Shown here: piece by piece, positions 54,620 to 63,809 of the stretch
Position numbering within the stretch: position 1 is the stretch's first letter
How the letters are laid out: the number at the start of each line of letters is the position of its first letter
Source: CADEED01 sp039931065
GTDB lineage: Bacteria > Pseudomonadota > Gammaproteobacteria > Steroidobacterales > Steroidobacteraceae
Direction of reading: 5' to 3'
DNA: 64,000 nt
Assembly (NCBI GenBank): GCA_039931065.1
Contig: JBDTSP010000002.1
Span: 302,551 to 366,550, forward strand
Position numbers and translations under genes: made by a program
The notes under the pieces: model-generated
Database searches by the model: none
What the model was told of the DNA's origin: nothing
What the model saw: only the letters and a program-made list of their open reading frames with translations

Positions 54620-54811
54620 CTACGTCTTGCCGCCGCGGGGTCCGAGGAAGAACCACAGGATCAGGCCCAGCAGCGGCAGCAGCAGCACCACAAGTGTCCA
54701 GAGCAGCTTTTTCTCGTTGGAAGCGGAGCTTTGGAAGATGTTGATGATTGCCCAGACGTCGCCGATGAGTATCAGCAGGCCCAGGAGACCGTTGTAACCG
54801 GTGTTGAACAT
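54620..54811 (-). CDS. Small PLDc_N-type membrane protein
   Basis: 63 residues with two membrane helices: YNGLLGLLILIGDVWAIINIF and LLWTLVVLLLPLLGLILWFF, joined by a short polar loop (QSSASNEKK) and ending LGPRGGKT. This is the phospholipase D-nuclease N-terminal (PLDc_N) fold, known as a stand-alone small inner-membrane protein of unknown function. ATG at 54811. Confidence 0.82.
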   Translation of the reverse strand: MFNTGYNGLLGLLILIGDVWAIINIFQSSASNEKKLLWTLVVLLLPLLGLILWFFLGPRGGKT

Positions 54812-54934
54812 TGCTCGATGCCTTTCGCTTCGTGTCGAAGCGGTGGATGACGTGGCGGCATTCTGCGCCTTCGGTGTGGGCGCGTCGATCTCGGAAATAG
54901 AACGCGGACAGGCAGCGCATCCGCGGAACCGTTT

Positions 54935-57900
54935 TCACGGCAAACTCCGTGGCTTCATGATCTTGAGCAGCGCGCCGTGAAAATCCTGCGGTTCGAATTC
55001 CATCCCCGGCGGATTCACGCGCTCCGTGATGCTCAGCTCGCGCGGTGTCACACCGGACATCGGAACAGCCGGGGTCACCGCATTCCCCAGGGACGCGGTG
55101 AGATCGGCCAGCGTGGACAAATCGAAGAGCCCGTCGAACCGGGTCGGGTTGGCGCGCAAACGACGCCGCACGAATGGTTCGGGAGACGGCCGCGCGGTCG
55201 GCAGATCGAGCACAGCGCTCAGGTCCGCCATCTCCGCAACACGGGGGCCGAAGCCCAGCATGGTATCCGCGGAGATCTTGTCCCGGTTGTGCACGAGGAT
55301 TGTCTTGAGGATCGAGGTGTGGTCGAACACCGTGCGATTTTTCGCGCCCGCACTCACGTAAGGTGAGACGACAAACGCGGGAACACGGACGCCGAGATAG
55401 TTTGGACCATCCGGATGCAGTTTGGCGAAGCTGCGCTGCTCGCCGCGCGCGGTGCCCGGCGGTGGCACATGATCGTAAAACCCGCCGTGTTCATCGTACG
55501 TGATGACCAGCAGCACCTCCCCGAAACGATTGGCGTCCCAGATCAGATCGCAGATGCGCGAGAGAAACTTCTGGCCATGCGCGAGATCCGCCGGCGGGTG
55601 GTCGTCGTCGGCCGTCTTGAGTGGTGGAATGTCCGCGAAGTTGGGCTCCACGAACATCACGCGCGGCAGCGGCCCGGGTTTGCGCAGCGTCGCCTCGAAG
55701 CCGACCTCCGCATCGTCGAGCGGCACGACGTTGGTGGAATCGAGGCGATAGCGGTCGAACATGCGTAGCAGCGACAGATCGCTCTCGAACAGGCGCCACT
55801 CGACGCGCGCCCCGGACAAGGCGTCAAAAAGATTGCGGTCTTTCAGGTAGCCGATGCGCGGATCGTCGAGCTCGAAGTTCTCGAGCTCGGGGATGCGCCC
55901 CATGATGGTGGCGAAACGATTGGGAAATGTCGGCCCGGGATGCGCGGCGAACCAGCGTTCGCAGGTGCAGAACTCGTCCGCCAGCTTGTAGTGCGTGGGC
56001 AGTTCGGTCTCGCCATATACAAAGAGCGCCTGTTGCGGTGAGTCCGACTTGCGGGCGAGATCGCGCGCGAAGCCCAGCATGTCGCCGGTGCCGCGCCCCG
56101 CTTCGGTGCCGTCGCCGATCTGGAATTGCACGGCATTGAACGAGTGGCGCGGGGATACGGGAATCGCCGTGCCAACGCGCAGGTCGCGCGTGCGCACTAC
56201 GGGTACGCCACCCACGAGACCACCGGCACCGGCATCGAGCGCGCCGAGCGGCGCACCGTCGTACGGATCGTTCGGGTCGGGGCGTGCGTTCATCAGATCG
56301 CCAAGCAGGTGATCGTAGGAACGGTTCTCCATCATCACCACAACGATGGACTTGTGACGGTCGAGACGCTCCAACTGCTCGCCTGCCGTCAGGAAAGACG
56401 CAGGCAACTCACGCGCGATGGAAGCGGGTGGCGGCGCCGGTGATGGCGTGGGTACCGGCGCTACGCCGGATGCGGCCGGCGTGAGCACGTTGCCCACATC
56501 GACGGGCTGAATATCTCCGAGCGCATCGGCCAGCGACAGTATTTCGATGATGCCGGCATTCTCGAGCAACCCGCCGTCATGGAGAGGCGGAAGGCGAAAC
56601 CCAGGCTTCGGAATCACCGGGTCCGCGGAGTTGCGCACTTTCCAGGCATTGTCCGCAAACCAGAAGTCGTACACCACGTTGCTCGCACCCACCGCGCGCG
56701 CGAGGAATGCCTTGAGGTATTTCAACATCGGCGTCTGCTCGGCTGCGATGGCGTCCTCGATGATCTTGTTCACGTTGGTCGGCACCGACGTGAAAATGTC
56801 GATGACTGCCCTGGCGATGGAACCGAGCGTGCTGAAGTCCACGTCGAGGAACGAGAACGGCCGCAGATTGTAGAAGCCGTGATCGAAGCACAGGACGATC
56901 TCACCAATGTCGCCGTCGAGCTTGGCGATATCGAAGCCCCACACTGCGACCGCGGCCTTGCAGAATCCGGCTTCGATGCGGATGCACACGTCGTCCGGCT
57001 TCACCAGCGCCAGGCGCTCGATCTGCTTCTTGAACGTGAACGCCAGGACCTGGTCGGTGTTGTAGTTCTGGATGTGGATCTTCGCCGCACGCTTGCGGTA
57101 TCGATCCATCGCCAGCGTCTTGAACTCCGCGCCGGAAACAGAGGTGATCTTGAGCGAGCGCAGCTTGCCGTGGGAACTCGCCGGGCCGATGTCGGCCTCG
57201 TGGAAAACCGGATCGATGCCGATCATTTCCGTCAGCTCGCGGCCGAGCGACACCTGCGCGCGGCTGCCGTGCACTTCCGCCTGTGGCACCAGCGCTTCCA
57301 GACCGACGCGAAACAGGTGGTTAGTGAGGCGGACGCCGAGAGAAGTGACGCGGACCGGCACGTCCGCAATCTGCGTGTTCGCACCGACGTAGATGTCCAC
57401 CGGATCCTGGCCCAAGGGCGTCGCCACCATGCGAAACCAGGTCGTGCGCCGGACCGGCGCGTCCGGGGCCGGCAGGCCCTGCGGTTCGTAGCGCACGGAA
57501 CGCTGATTGTTGAAGACGCCTTCCGGCAGCTCCCAGGTGGCGATCGGTTGCGTTTCGCCGTAGACGAACAGCTCGAGGCGCACCGCGGAGTGATACGAGC
57601 CACCGCCACCACCGCCTCCGCCTCCTCCACCCGGATCGATCGGCGGCGGAAACGGGACCGGGTCGAGACCCCAGCCATCGAACCAGTCGATGTCGAACGG
57701 GCTGTGGAATTCGGGTCCCACGGTGCGGGCGGTTGAGCCCGCGGTGCTGGGTGTGGGCGTTGGCGGGGTTGAGATGGAAACAGTCGCAAGCGAGGCGGTA
57801 TTCAATCGCGCCAACGCGGCGGCGCGGATGGCTTCAGTGGCGGGCGGGGTGTCGGAATGATGCGCGACTGACACAGAGGTCGCCGCGAGCACGTCGGATG

Positions 57901-58165
57901 ACAGCAGCGCGCCGGCGTTGGTCTGGGCGCCGGAAATCCCCGCGCGCTTCAACGCGGCCATTTGCTGTGGGGTAGCGCGGCGCGGATGCGTGCTCACCAG
58001 CATCTCGATGCTGAAACCTTTGCCGTAGAAATCCAGCGTGAACGGCTGGTTGGGGCGGATCGGCGCCTGCGTCTGGAAGCGTTCGTAGCGGCCCATCACC
58101 TGGACCACATCGCCCATACGATTGTGAATGGTCTGGAATCGATAACCCTGATCGGTGACTTCCAT
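54935..58165 (-). CDS. Large phosphoesterase (phospholipase C/acid phosphatase type)
   Basis: 1076 residues. The C-terminal ~460 residues (from ~610) are a phosphoesterase domain of the bacterial phospholipase C/AcpA superfamily: IVVVMMENRSYDHLLGDLM with metal-binding Glu/Asn, FAAHPGPTFPNRFATIMG, VLLVITYDEHGGFYDHVPPP with Asp/Glu/His ligands, and VPAFVVSPYVS. The N-terminal ~600 residues are unassigned, with a DPGGGGGGGGGGGSYHS linker near 180 and a Pro-rich linker just before the catalytic domain. No signal peptide is seen, which is odd for this family; it may use another export route or stay cytoplasmic. Confidence 0.85.
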   Translation of the reverse strand: MEVTDQGYRFQTIHNRMGDVVQVMGRYERFQTQAPIRPNQPFTLDFYGKGFSIEMLVSTHPRRATPQQMAALKRAGISGAQTNAGALLSSDVLAATSVSVAHHSDTPPATEAIRAAALARLNTASLATVSISTPPTPTPSTAGSTARTVGPEFHSPFDIDWFDGWGLDPVPFPPPIDPGGGGGGGGGGGSYHSAVRLELFVYGETQPIATWELPEGVFNNQRSVRYEPQGLPAPDAPVRRTTWFRMVATPLGQDPVDIYVGANTQIADVPVRVTSLGVRLTNHLFRVGLEALVPQAEVHGSRAQVSLGRELTEMIGIDPVFHEADIGPASSHGKLRSLKITSVSGAEFKTLAMDRYRKRAAKIHIQNYNTDQVLAFTFKKQIERLALVKPDDVCIRIEAGFCKAAVAVWGFDIAKLDGDIGEIVLCFDHGFYNLRPFSFLDVDFSTLGSIARAVIDIFTSVPTNVNKIIEDAIAAEQTPMLKYLKAFLARAVGASNVVYDFWFADNAWKVRNSADPVIPKPGFRLPPLHDGGLLENAGIIEILSLADALGDIQPVDVGNVLTPAASGVAPVPTPSPAPPPASIARELPASFLTAGEQLERLDRHKSIVVVMMENRSYDHLLGDLMNARPDPNDPYDGAPLGALDAGAGGLVGGVPVVRTRDLRVGTAIPVSPRHSFNAVQFQIGDGTEAGRGTGDMLGFARDLARKSDSPQQALFVYGETELPTHYKLADEFCTCERWFAAHPGPTFPNRFATIMGRIPELENFELDDPRIGYLKDRNLFDALSGARVEWRLFESDLSLLRMFDRYRLDSTNVVPLDDAEVGFEATLRKPGPLPRVMFVEPNFADIPPLKTADDDHPPADLAHGQKFLSRICDLIWDANRFGEVLLVITYDEHGGFYDHVPPPGTARGEQRSFAKLHPDGPNYLGVRVPAFVVSPYVSAGAKNRTVFDHTSILKTILVHNRDKISADTMLGFGPRVAEMADLSAVLDLPTARPSPEPFVRRRLRANPTRFDGLFDLSTLADLTASLGNAVTPAVPMSGVTPRELSITERVNPPGMEFEPQDFHGALLKIMKPRSLP

Positions 58166-58560
58166 GTGCGTCCTCGCAGTGAATATTCGTCGGTCGCGGA
58201 GGTACCCGACGCTCGGGTAGCTTCCCCTGCGCCTAACTACTCACCGCACTGACCGCATGAACCATACGCCCGCGTGGCACGGGTTGGCCCGGCGGGAGAT
58301 TGGGCAAAGTTAAATAGTGTGAGAATTTCCCGGTGACGACTCTTTTATAAGGAACGCATGCTGTGCCGATTGGCGCACCAACATGAGTCAAGTGACCGTC
58401 CCTTGTCCGGACGACACGCCGTTCGCGTACGCAGTTCAGATGTATTGGTTTTTGACCGCGATCGGCGAAGTCAGCGAGGCTGGAAGCGGAGGGCTTGCAC
58501 GTCTTGAGATGTTGGCTCGCCGGGACCGCCGTCTTCTCCGGATTACTGCGTGACCGCGCT
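58166..58560. other. Intergenic region
   Basis: No supported gene. One 56-codon frame on the plus strand (ATG 58383 to stop 58553, starting MSQVTVPCPDDTPFAYAVQM) has poor codon bias and a weak ribosome binding site. I mention it as possible only. AT-richer DNA near 58308-58352 may hold promoters of the upstream genes. Confidence 0.4.
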
Positions 58561-59940
58561 CTACTGATGAAGCTTGAACCGTCCGCTGATCAGCGCCCAG
58601 GTACCTTTGCGTGCCCCCGTGACCCTGTGCATCTGGTCTTCGCTCGCGGCGACGACACAATTGCGGCCGCGGCTCTTCGCCAGATACAACGCTTCGTCCG
58701 CCTGGCGGAATGCATCTTCGAAACTGGCGCCGGGCTGAGAGGTTGCAACACCAAAGCTGGCGCTGATGGAGACCGGGTCTTCGGGAATGAAGTTCGTCTG
58801 CAAGATCTTCTGACGCAGCTTTTCGGCCAGCTCCGCCGCCTTCGAGAGGCTCGCGCCGGGACAGACCAGGACGAATTCCTCACCGCCCCAACGGCCGAGC
58901 CCGTCGGTGTTCCGCGTGTGCATCCGCAGGACTTCGCCGACCGTTTGCAGCACGCGATCACCCGCGTAGTGGCCGCGATGGTCGTTCACCCTCTTGAAGT
59001 GATCGAGATCGATCACGATCACGCTTGTGGGCGCGTTGGCAGTTGTCAGCGATGCGACGAACTGGTCGATGCCGTGACGATTCAGGACCTTGGTCAGTCC
59101 ATCGACCGACGACAGTTTCTGAAACTTGTCTTTTTCATCCTGCAGTTGCGCGTTGCTGTCCACGAGCTCATGAATCTTCTGGCGCTGCTCGCGGTGTTTG
59201 CGACGAAGGATGAGCCATTTGGACACGCCGTAGGTCGTCGCCAGGATCATCCAGATGCACAAGATCCCCAGGTACCAGGACTCGGCGCTGATCCAGTCGC
59301 CCGTGAATTCGATCTTGTCGATCTGGATATCGTGCTCAGTGCCGGCGAGATCGCCGAGCAAATCAACCGAGAGCGCCGTGGCGTTGTTGAAGTCCGGCTG
59401 GCTCTGATTGCGTGGCAGGTCGTATTGACCCACCCACCACTCCGGAACCGCAAACTCGTTCAGGCTGATCGCCACCGGCTGAACGAGATCCTTCGGCTTG
59501 AGGTTGATCGAGTTGAACTTCGAGGAATTCGAATCTTCCAGGTGGGAAAATCTCGGATCGAAATTCCGGATTGCCACGCGCACATAACGGGCCCCGCCGG
59601 TGTAGCGCATCGCGAGATTCAAAGTGCGGTAGCGGGAGAGATCGGTGCCGCGATCCGCGTTCGTGGTGTACAGCAGATAGGTGAAGCTGCAGCTCGGGCC
59701 CGAGATTTCCTTGGGGAAGTGGCATTTGAAGTGAAGACGCGGTTGATCCAGCCAGTCGACCTTTGCCGGCGCGCCCTCACCTGCCTGCATCAGAAAATAA
59801 GTCGCGTTCGCTCGCGCGCTGTCGAGCGTCAGCCGGCGCTCGGGAAGGAAGCGATGCGCGACCAGGGCAACAACGGTCAACAGGATGCCGATCAGCAAGG
59901 TCAATGAATGACCCGATTTTCGATTGGTCGATTGGTCCAT
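58561..59940 (-). CDS. Membrane diguanylate cyclase (GGDEF) with periplasmic sensor
   Basis: 459 residues. A membrane helix (SLTLLIGILLTVVALVAHRF), a ~190-residue periplasmic beta-rich sensor domain (YRTLNLAMRYTGGARYVRVAIRNF, resembling carbohydrate-binding folds), a second helix (WYLGILCIWMILATTYGVSKWLIL), a coiled-coil linker and a GGDEF domain with active GGEEF near 349-353 (RWGGEEFVLVCPGA) and DGLTKVLNRHGI. It makes cyclic di-GMP in response to an external signal. The retained GGEEF predicts activity; an RxxD inhibitory site is not clear. Confidence 0.93.
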   Translation of the reverse strand: MDQSTNRKSGHSLTLLIGILLTVVALVAHRFLPERRLTLDSARANATYFLMQAGEGAPAKVDWLDQPRLHFKCHFPKEISGPSCSFTYLLYTTNADRGTDLSRYRTLNLAMRYTGGARYVRVAIRNFDPRFSHLEDSNSSKFNSINLKPKDLVQPVAISLNEFAVPEWWVGQYDLPRNQSQPDFNNATALSVDLLGDLAGTEHDIQIDKIEFTGDWISAESWYLGILCIWMILATTYGVSKWLILRRKHREQRQKIHELVDSNAQLQDEKDKFQKLSSVDGLTKVLNRHGIDQFVASLTTANAPTSVIVIDLDHFKRVNDHRGHYAGDRVLQTVGEVLRMHTRNTDGLGRWGGEEFVLVCPGASLSKAAELAEKLRQKILQTNFIPEDPVSISASFGVATSQPGASFEDAFRQADEALYLAKSRGRNCVVAASEDQMHRVTGARKGTWALISGRFKLHQ

Positions 59941-60510
59941 TCCGCGTACGCGCCTGCAATCGTGTGAATAGATGAATACCGCTATATCGAAAGCGCTGTC
60001 GGCAGTGGCGCGCAGAATTTAACGACAATGCGGATTATGTTGCTGTCTGAATGGGTGCCGGGGAAGACGGGCGTGCAGTCGATTCGGATGGACGAAAACC
60101 GTAATCCATTCTCGCAGCCGGGGGTGCGGGTTCCGCCTTCTTCCCCGACTCGGCGCGGATTCAGGAGTGCCAGATATACGAGGAAGAATTGGCGTATTTT
60201 CCTGAGATTCGCGGTCGAATCGCCCGAACCAAAAACCATTGAAAGACGGCACGCAAGTGGCTCGAGAGTTCGATCTCGATACGTCGCTCGTCCTCATCGA
60301 CTTCGGATCCGCCACCGGCAAGAAGATCAGATGTGCAGGTTTGTCGACCTTCGTCGCGCGGTAGGCTCGTTTCACCTGCGTCACTATTTACGCAACGCCG
60401 GTCTTGTCAGAATCCGACGTCGACGATCATTGCAACGGCGCCGCAGTCGACCGACTATCTGATGGGCGAGATCGAGAGGCGCAATCTTTGATTGATGGCG
60501 AGGGAGACCG
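59941..60510. other. Intergenic region, 570 bases, no supported gene
   Basis: Several frames overlap on both strands but none has a ribosome binding site plus family-like sequence. I checked for a tRNA and see none. A plus-strand frame starting GTG near 60258 (VAREFDLDTSLVLIDFGSAT) reads a little like protein but stops after 36 codons. It may be decayed coding DNA. Confidence 0.4.
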
Positions 60511-61710
60511 ATGATCGCAATTCCAACGAGTCGCATCGCTGCTGCCTTTTTGCTGTGCGCGCTCGCGGCACCCCTGCTGGCCGCCGATCCCCTGCCCTGC
60601 ACCTGCCCCGACATGCTCGACCTCTCCAACCGCAATCGGCAGGTGAAGAGCGCGATTGCGATGTACGAGCGCAATCTAGCTACCTGGCAAGCGGCCGGTG
60701 GCGCGCCAGCGGCCACCGAAGAATCTCGCTACGAGATGCAGCACGACAGCATCGAGCGCGCCATGATCGAGATGCACGACGTGCGCGCCAACACCGCCTC
60801 CGCGAATACCGGCGCAGATTGCCGGACCACCGTCAACGCTCCAACCGCCTGCTTGACCGTATTGATGCAGCAGCACGAGCGTGAACACAGCACTGCCTGC
60901 ACAGCCCATCGTGAGGGAAGTGTCAGTATCAGCGACGTCATCGTCGAACGCTGGCCGACGTTAGCCGAGTACGCTCGCGAGGAGATCGCGGGTTACAAGG
61001 CCGAACGCACCTACATCGAGGCCGCGCTGTCGAACCTCGAGCGCGATTGCCGTTACACGCTCGAGTTCAAGTCCACGATTGTAGGTTCGACCGAGACCAC
61101 CAAAGCCGAAGCCAAAACAAGCGTCGACCTCCAGATCTATTTTCCGCGCGGCGTCGAGCCGCTGGGACTTAACGGCTTCAAGCCGCTCACCTACGACACG
61201 CGCGATGTCGGTCCCCCGAAGGTCATCGGCAATGCGCTGCTGAAGCAGCTCTACACGAATTGCTACGTCGCCTCCGTCGGGTCCGGCGAGGTGCAGTTCG
61301 AAGTGCGCGAAGCGTGGATGATGCGGGAGACCCAGCCACCCTATGGGCCTTTGCTGCTCCTGCCTATCTACGTCGGAGAGACCCAGGAGACTCGCCACAT
61401 GAAAGGACCTCGCGGCTGTCCGCGCAAGTCGGAACAGGTTCCGTTCTGGTCGCACCAGTTCACGTCGAGCAAGGAGGCGGCCATGCCGGTCGAGGCGGAC
61501 AGCCGTTCGGGATCGCCCGCCAGCGGCGCTGGCGTGCTCATCGCGGATTGGAGTTTTACCGACGCGTCGGGAGATGAGGCGCAGAAGGCCATCAGGGTGC
61601 CTTGCGCTGGATTTGGTCCGATGCAGGAAATGGCAGCCAGGTATGCGGGGGTGCCGGCTGTAGCCCCGACTTGTGAATTTACGGATATGAAGTTCAAGCG
61701 AAGGCGATGA
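60511..61710 (+). CDS. Exported protein with HExxH motif, unknown function
   Basis: 399 residues; the ATG follows GAGGGAGA. A signal peptide (IAAAFLLCALAAPLLA) leads to a Cys-rich mature protein. Residues 122-126 are HEREH within VLMQQHEREHSTAC, matching HExxH of zinc metalloproteases, and Cys 114 and 130 flank it. The later half is beta-rich (SVDLQIYFPRGVEPLGLNGF, VQFEVREAWMMRETQPPYG, GVLIADWSFTDASGD). No clear third zinc ligand can be named. Could be a protease, or the motif may be chance. I recognise no family. Confidence 0.7.
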   Translation: MIAIPTSRIAAAFLLCALAAPLLAADPLPCTCPDMLDLSNRNRQVKSAIAMYERNLATWQAAGGAPAATEESRYEMQHDSIERAMIEMHDVRANTASANTGADCRTTVNAPTACLTVLMQQHEREHSTACTAHREGSVSISDVIVERWPTLAEYAREEIAGYKAERTYIEAALSNLERDCRYTLEFKSTIVGSTETTKAEAKTSVDLQIYFPRGVEPLGLNGFKPLTYDTRDVGPPKVIGNALLKQLYTNCYVASVGSGEVQFEVREAWMMRETQPPYGPLLLLPIYVGETQETRHMKGPRGCPRKSEQVPFWSHQFTSSKEAAMPVEADSRSGSPASGAGVLIADWSFTDASGDEAQKAIRVPCAGFGPMQEMAARYAGVPAVAPTCEFTDMKFKRRR

Positions 61711-61878
61711 GCGCCCGCGCACTGGGTTGGCTACCTACCGGACGGCGACGACTGCATCCACGAGAACGCGCATCGCGCCACGCAGTTCGGGCATCTCGCC
61801 ATCGTCGCGACCCGCCGACATTGGAAGTTAGACCACCGAACTGAGACCATCCATGCCGCGCCGGGGAGCGCTTAACTC

Positions 61879-62595
61879 ATGGGGTGTTTCATGCTTCAAA
61901 TAACCCGAATGGTCGCCGTTCTCGCGGCTGCCGCAGCGCTCACCGCCTGCAACCCGAAGACCGAGGCGCCTGAGCAAGCCTCCGAGCCACCGCCTGAAAC
62001 GGCCGCCAGCACCGAAGCCGCGGCATCGGCATCAGCGTTGCTGCCTGCCTGCAAGGTCAAGATGACCCAACCCGAGCCGCACGAATGGTCGACCAACTGG
62101 GATCCGGCGCACACCCGCACGGTGAGCCGGAATCCGAGTGGCGTGAACTCGTATCACTGGGCCGATGAGAATGAGAAGACGATCAAGCGTGATTCCGGCA
62201 CTACCGTTCCGCTCGACCTGCACTGCGGCAGCGATGGCGATGTCGAGCCTGCGATCACGTTCGACATCACCGCGTTCGACTCCGGCCCAGGCGATGTGCC
62301 GCTGGCGCCTGGAACCTATGTCATCGCTCCCAAGGCCAGCCCCGCGAAGAACAAGCCGGGCGAGTTCATCGTCGGCATCATGTTGTTCAACAAGTCGATG
62401 TTCGCGGCCAAGAGCGGCACGCTCAAGATCGACCGCTTCGACATGGAGGGTGTCGCAGGTTCATTCACGATCGACGGCAATGAAATCCTCATGGGCAGCC
62501 GGCCCATGCATGTGGAAGGCACCTTCGACATGCCGTGCCGTAAGGCGATGCTGCAGGGCGCATGCCAGTCCAACAAGGCGGAACAGCCGCATTGA
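61879..62595 (+). CDS. Lipoprotein, 238 residues, unknown function
   Basis: Lipobox LTAC within VAVLAAAAALTACNPK, then a Pro/Glu/Ala/Ser linker (EAPEQASEPPPETAASTEAA). The mature domain has two Cys pairs (LPACKVKM, DLHCGSDG, MPCRKAMLQGAC) and is beta-rich (GTLKIDRFDMEGVAGSFTID). I start at 61879 (MGCFMLQ); an ATG at 61891 gives the same lipoprotein. Periplasmic or outer-membrane location expected. No family known. Confidence 0.7.
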   Translation: MGCFMLQITRMVAVLAAAAALTACNPKTEAPEQASEPPPETAASTEAAASASALLPACKVKMTQPEPHEWSTNWDPAHTRTVSRNPSGVNSYHWADENEKTIKRDSGTTVPLDLHCGSDGDVEPAITFDITAFDSGPGDVPLAPGTYVIAPKASPAKNKPGEFIVGIMLFNKSMFAAKSGTLKIDRFDMEGVAGSFTIDGNEILMGSRPMHVEGTFDMPCRKAMLQGACQSNKAEQPH

Positions 62596-62738
62596 GCACG
62601 CGGCTTGGTTTCACGGCTAAAGCATGAGTATTGCCGCGGTCGGAAGCGGCTGACACAAACGCGGCCGTAAGCGAGCTGCCGATGTGCAGTGAGGCAATGC
62701 TAGGTTAATGCTGTATCCGCGTTGCCGAGGAACTGCAC

Positions 62739-63197
62739 ATGGCGGAATCGCAGAGCGTCGAGCGGCTCTATCAGAACTTGCTCGAGGCGTGGAACGATCG
62801 TCAGGCGAAAACGATGGCGAGCCTCTACGCGCCCTCTGGCGGCCAAGTCGGCTTTGACGGCAGCACCGCGAACAGCCCCGCTGAAATCGAAGCGTTGCTG
62901 ACCCCGATCTTCAAGGACCATCCAACTGCGCGATATGTCGCGAAGGTGCGTGACGTTCGCATGCTGAGCGAAGACACCGCCATCCTCCGCGCCGTCGCAG
63001 GCATGGTGCCTCCGGGGAAGGAAGATCTGATGCCTGATCGCAATGCCATACAGACTCTGGTGGCCTCGAGGCAGCCAGGCGGCGAGTGGAAAGTCGAGAT
63101 GTTCCACAACACGCCAGCGCGGTTCGATGGCCGACCGGAGCTCGCCGAGAAATTGACCGCCGAACTGCGCGAGCGGTTGGCCAAACAAGAGGGCTGA
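62739..63197 (+). CDS. SnoaL-like (SgcJ/EcaC-family) protein
   Basis: 152 residues. NTF2-like fold: SVERLYQNLLEAWNDRQAKTMASLYAP, GQVGFDGSTANSPAEIEALL, VAKVRDVRMLSEDTAILRAVAGMV and WKVEMFHNTPARFDGRPE. It fits the SgcJ/EcaC oxidoreductase family, members of which bind small hydrophobic molecules. It is distinct from the pair at 50625 and 54029. Cytoplasmic; no operon partner. Confidence 0.88.
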   Translation: MAESQSVERLYQNLLEAWNDRQAKTMASLYAPSGGQVGFDGSTANSPAEIEALLTPIFKDHPTARYVAKVRDVRMLSEDTAILRAVAGMVPPGKEDLMPDRNAIQTLVASRQPGGEWKVEMFHNTPARFDGRPELAEKLTAELRERLAKQEG

Positions 63198-63273
63198 GCT
63201 GGATCTGCCATGACGATGTTGTTTATCGGCTTGGCCTCGAAGTAGCTAGAAGCGTCGAGCAGCGATTCGGGGC

Positions 63274-63741
63274 TCAGACTCCCGTCCGCGCGCCTTCCAC
63301 CGCTTCATAGATCAATGGAGCGGCTGCCTTCAGCAAAGGGATGTCACTGACGCGCGTCTCGCAGTGGAGAATGTCGTAGTGGCAAAGCGTTCCGTACGGT
63401 ACGCCGTCGGGACTCGAGATCAGCACGCCGCTGTAGCACACCACCGGGCTATCGGCTAGGTAAGGGAAGCGACCGTCCCGTTTGGCGTCGGCGAACTCAA
63501 GCGGTTCACGGTTGCGACCCACGTTGGCACAGTAAGCGTTCGCGAGCGGGATATCCGTGCCGTGTAGCTTTTCCGGGTCGGACCGGTCAAACAAAGCCAT
63601 GTCACGCAGCATTTCGCCGTCATAGCGATACACGCCGGTAAATCGGTGCGGCGTGCGGTTGTTAAGGTAACGCAGCGCAGCGTGCATTCCATCGCGCAGT
63701 GCCATGCGGAACTCGTCCAAGTCCGGCGGGGGAATCGGCAT
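63274..63741 (-). CDS. Stand-alone GAF-domain protein
   Basis: 155 residues. A single GAF domain: helix FRMALRDGMHAALRYLNNRT, strand FTGVYRYDGEMLRDMALFDR, then LHGTDIPLANAYCANVGRNREPLEFADA and YSGVLISSPDGVPYGTLCHYD. Such proteins bind small ligands or act as methionine sulfoxide reductase-like or signalling modules; here Cys at YCANV and LCHYD might suit redox sensing. No partner gene is adjacent. Confidence 0.85.
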   Translation of the reverse strand: MPIPPPDLDEFRMALRDGMHAALRYLNNRTPHRFTGVYRYDGEMLRDMALFDRSDPEKLHGTDIPLANAYCANVGRNREPLEFADAKRDGRFPYLADSPVVCYSGVLISSPDGVPYGTLCHYDILHCETRVSDIPLLKAAAPLIYEAVEGARTGV

Positions 63742-63809
63742 CGCGGAACTTTAACGTACCGAGTGCCGCGACGCTGCCAACGAATCGCCGCCAGGATGCG
63801 CGGGCCTAA

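Noticed and set aside
60019..60384. 121-codon minus-strand frame in the gap before 60511
   Set aside because: Low-complexity, Arg/Pro-rich translation with GGTRTPG-type text that is common in shadow frames; no start signal.
59941..60510. Possible tRNA in the 570-base gap
   Set aside because: No acceptor stem, T-loop TTCGA context or CCA end could be assembled.
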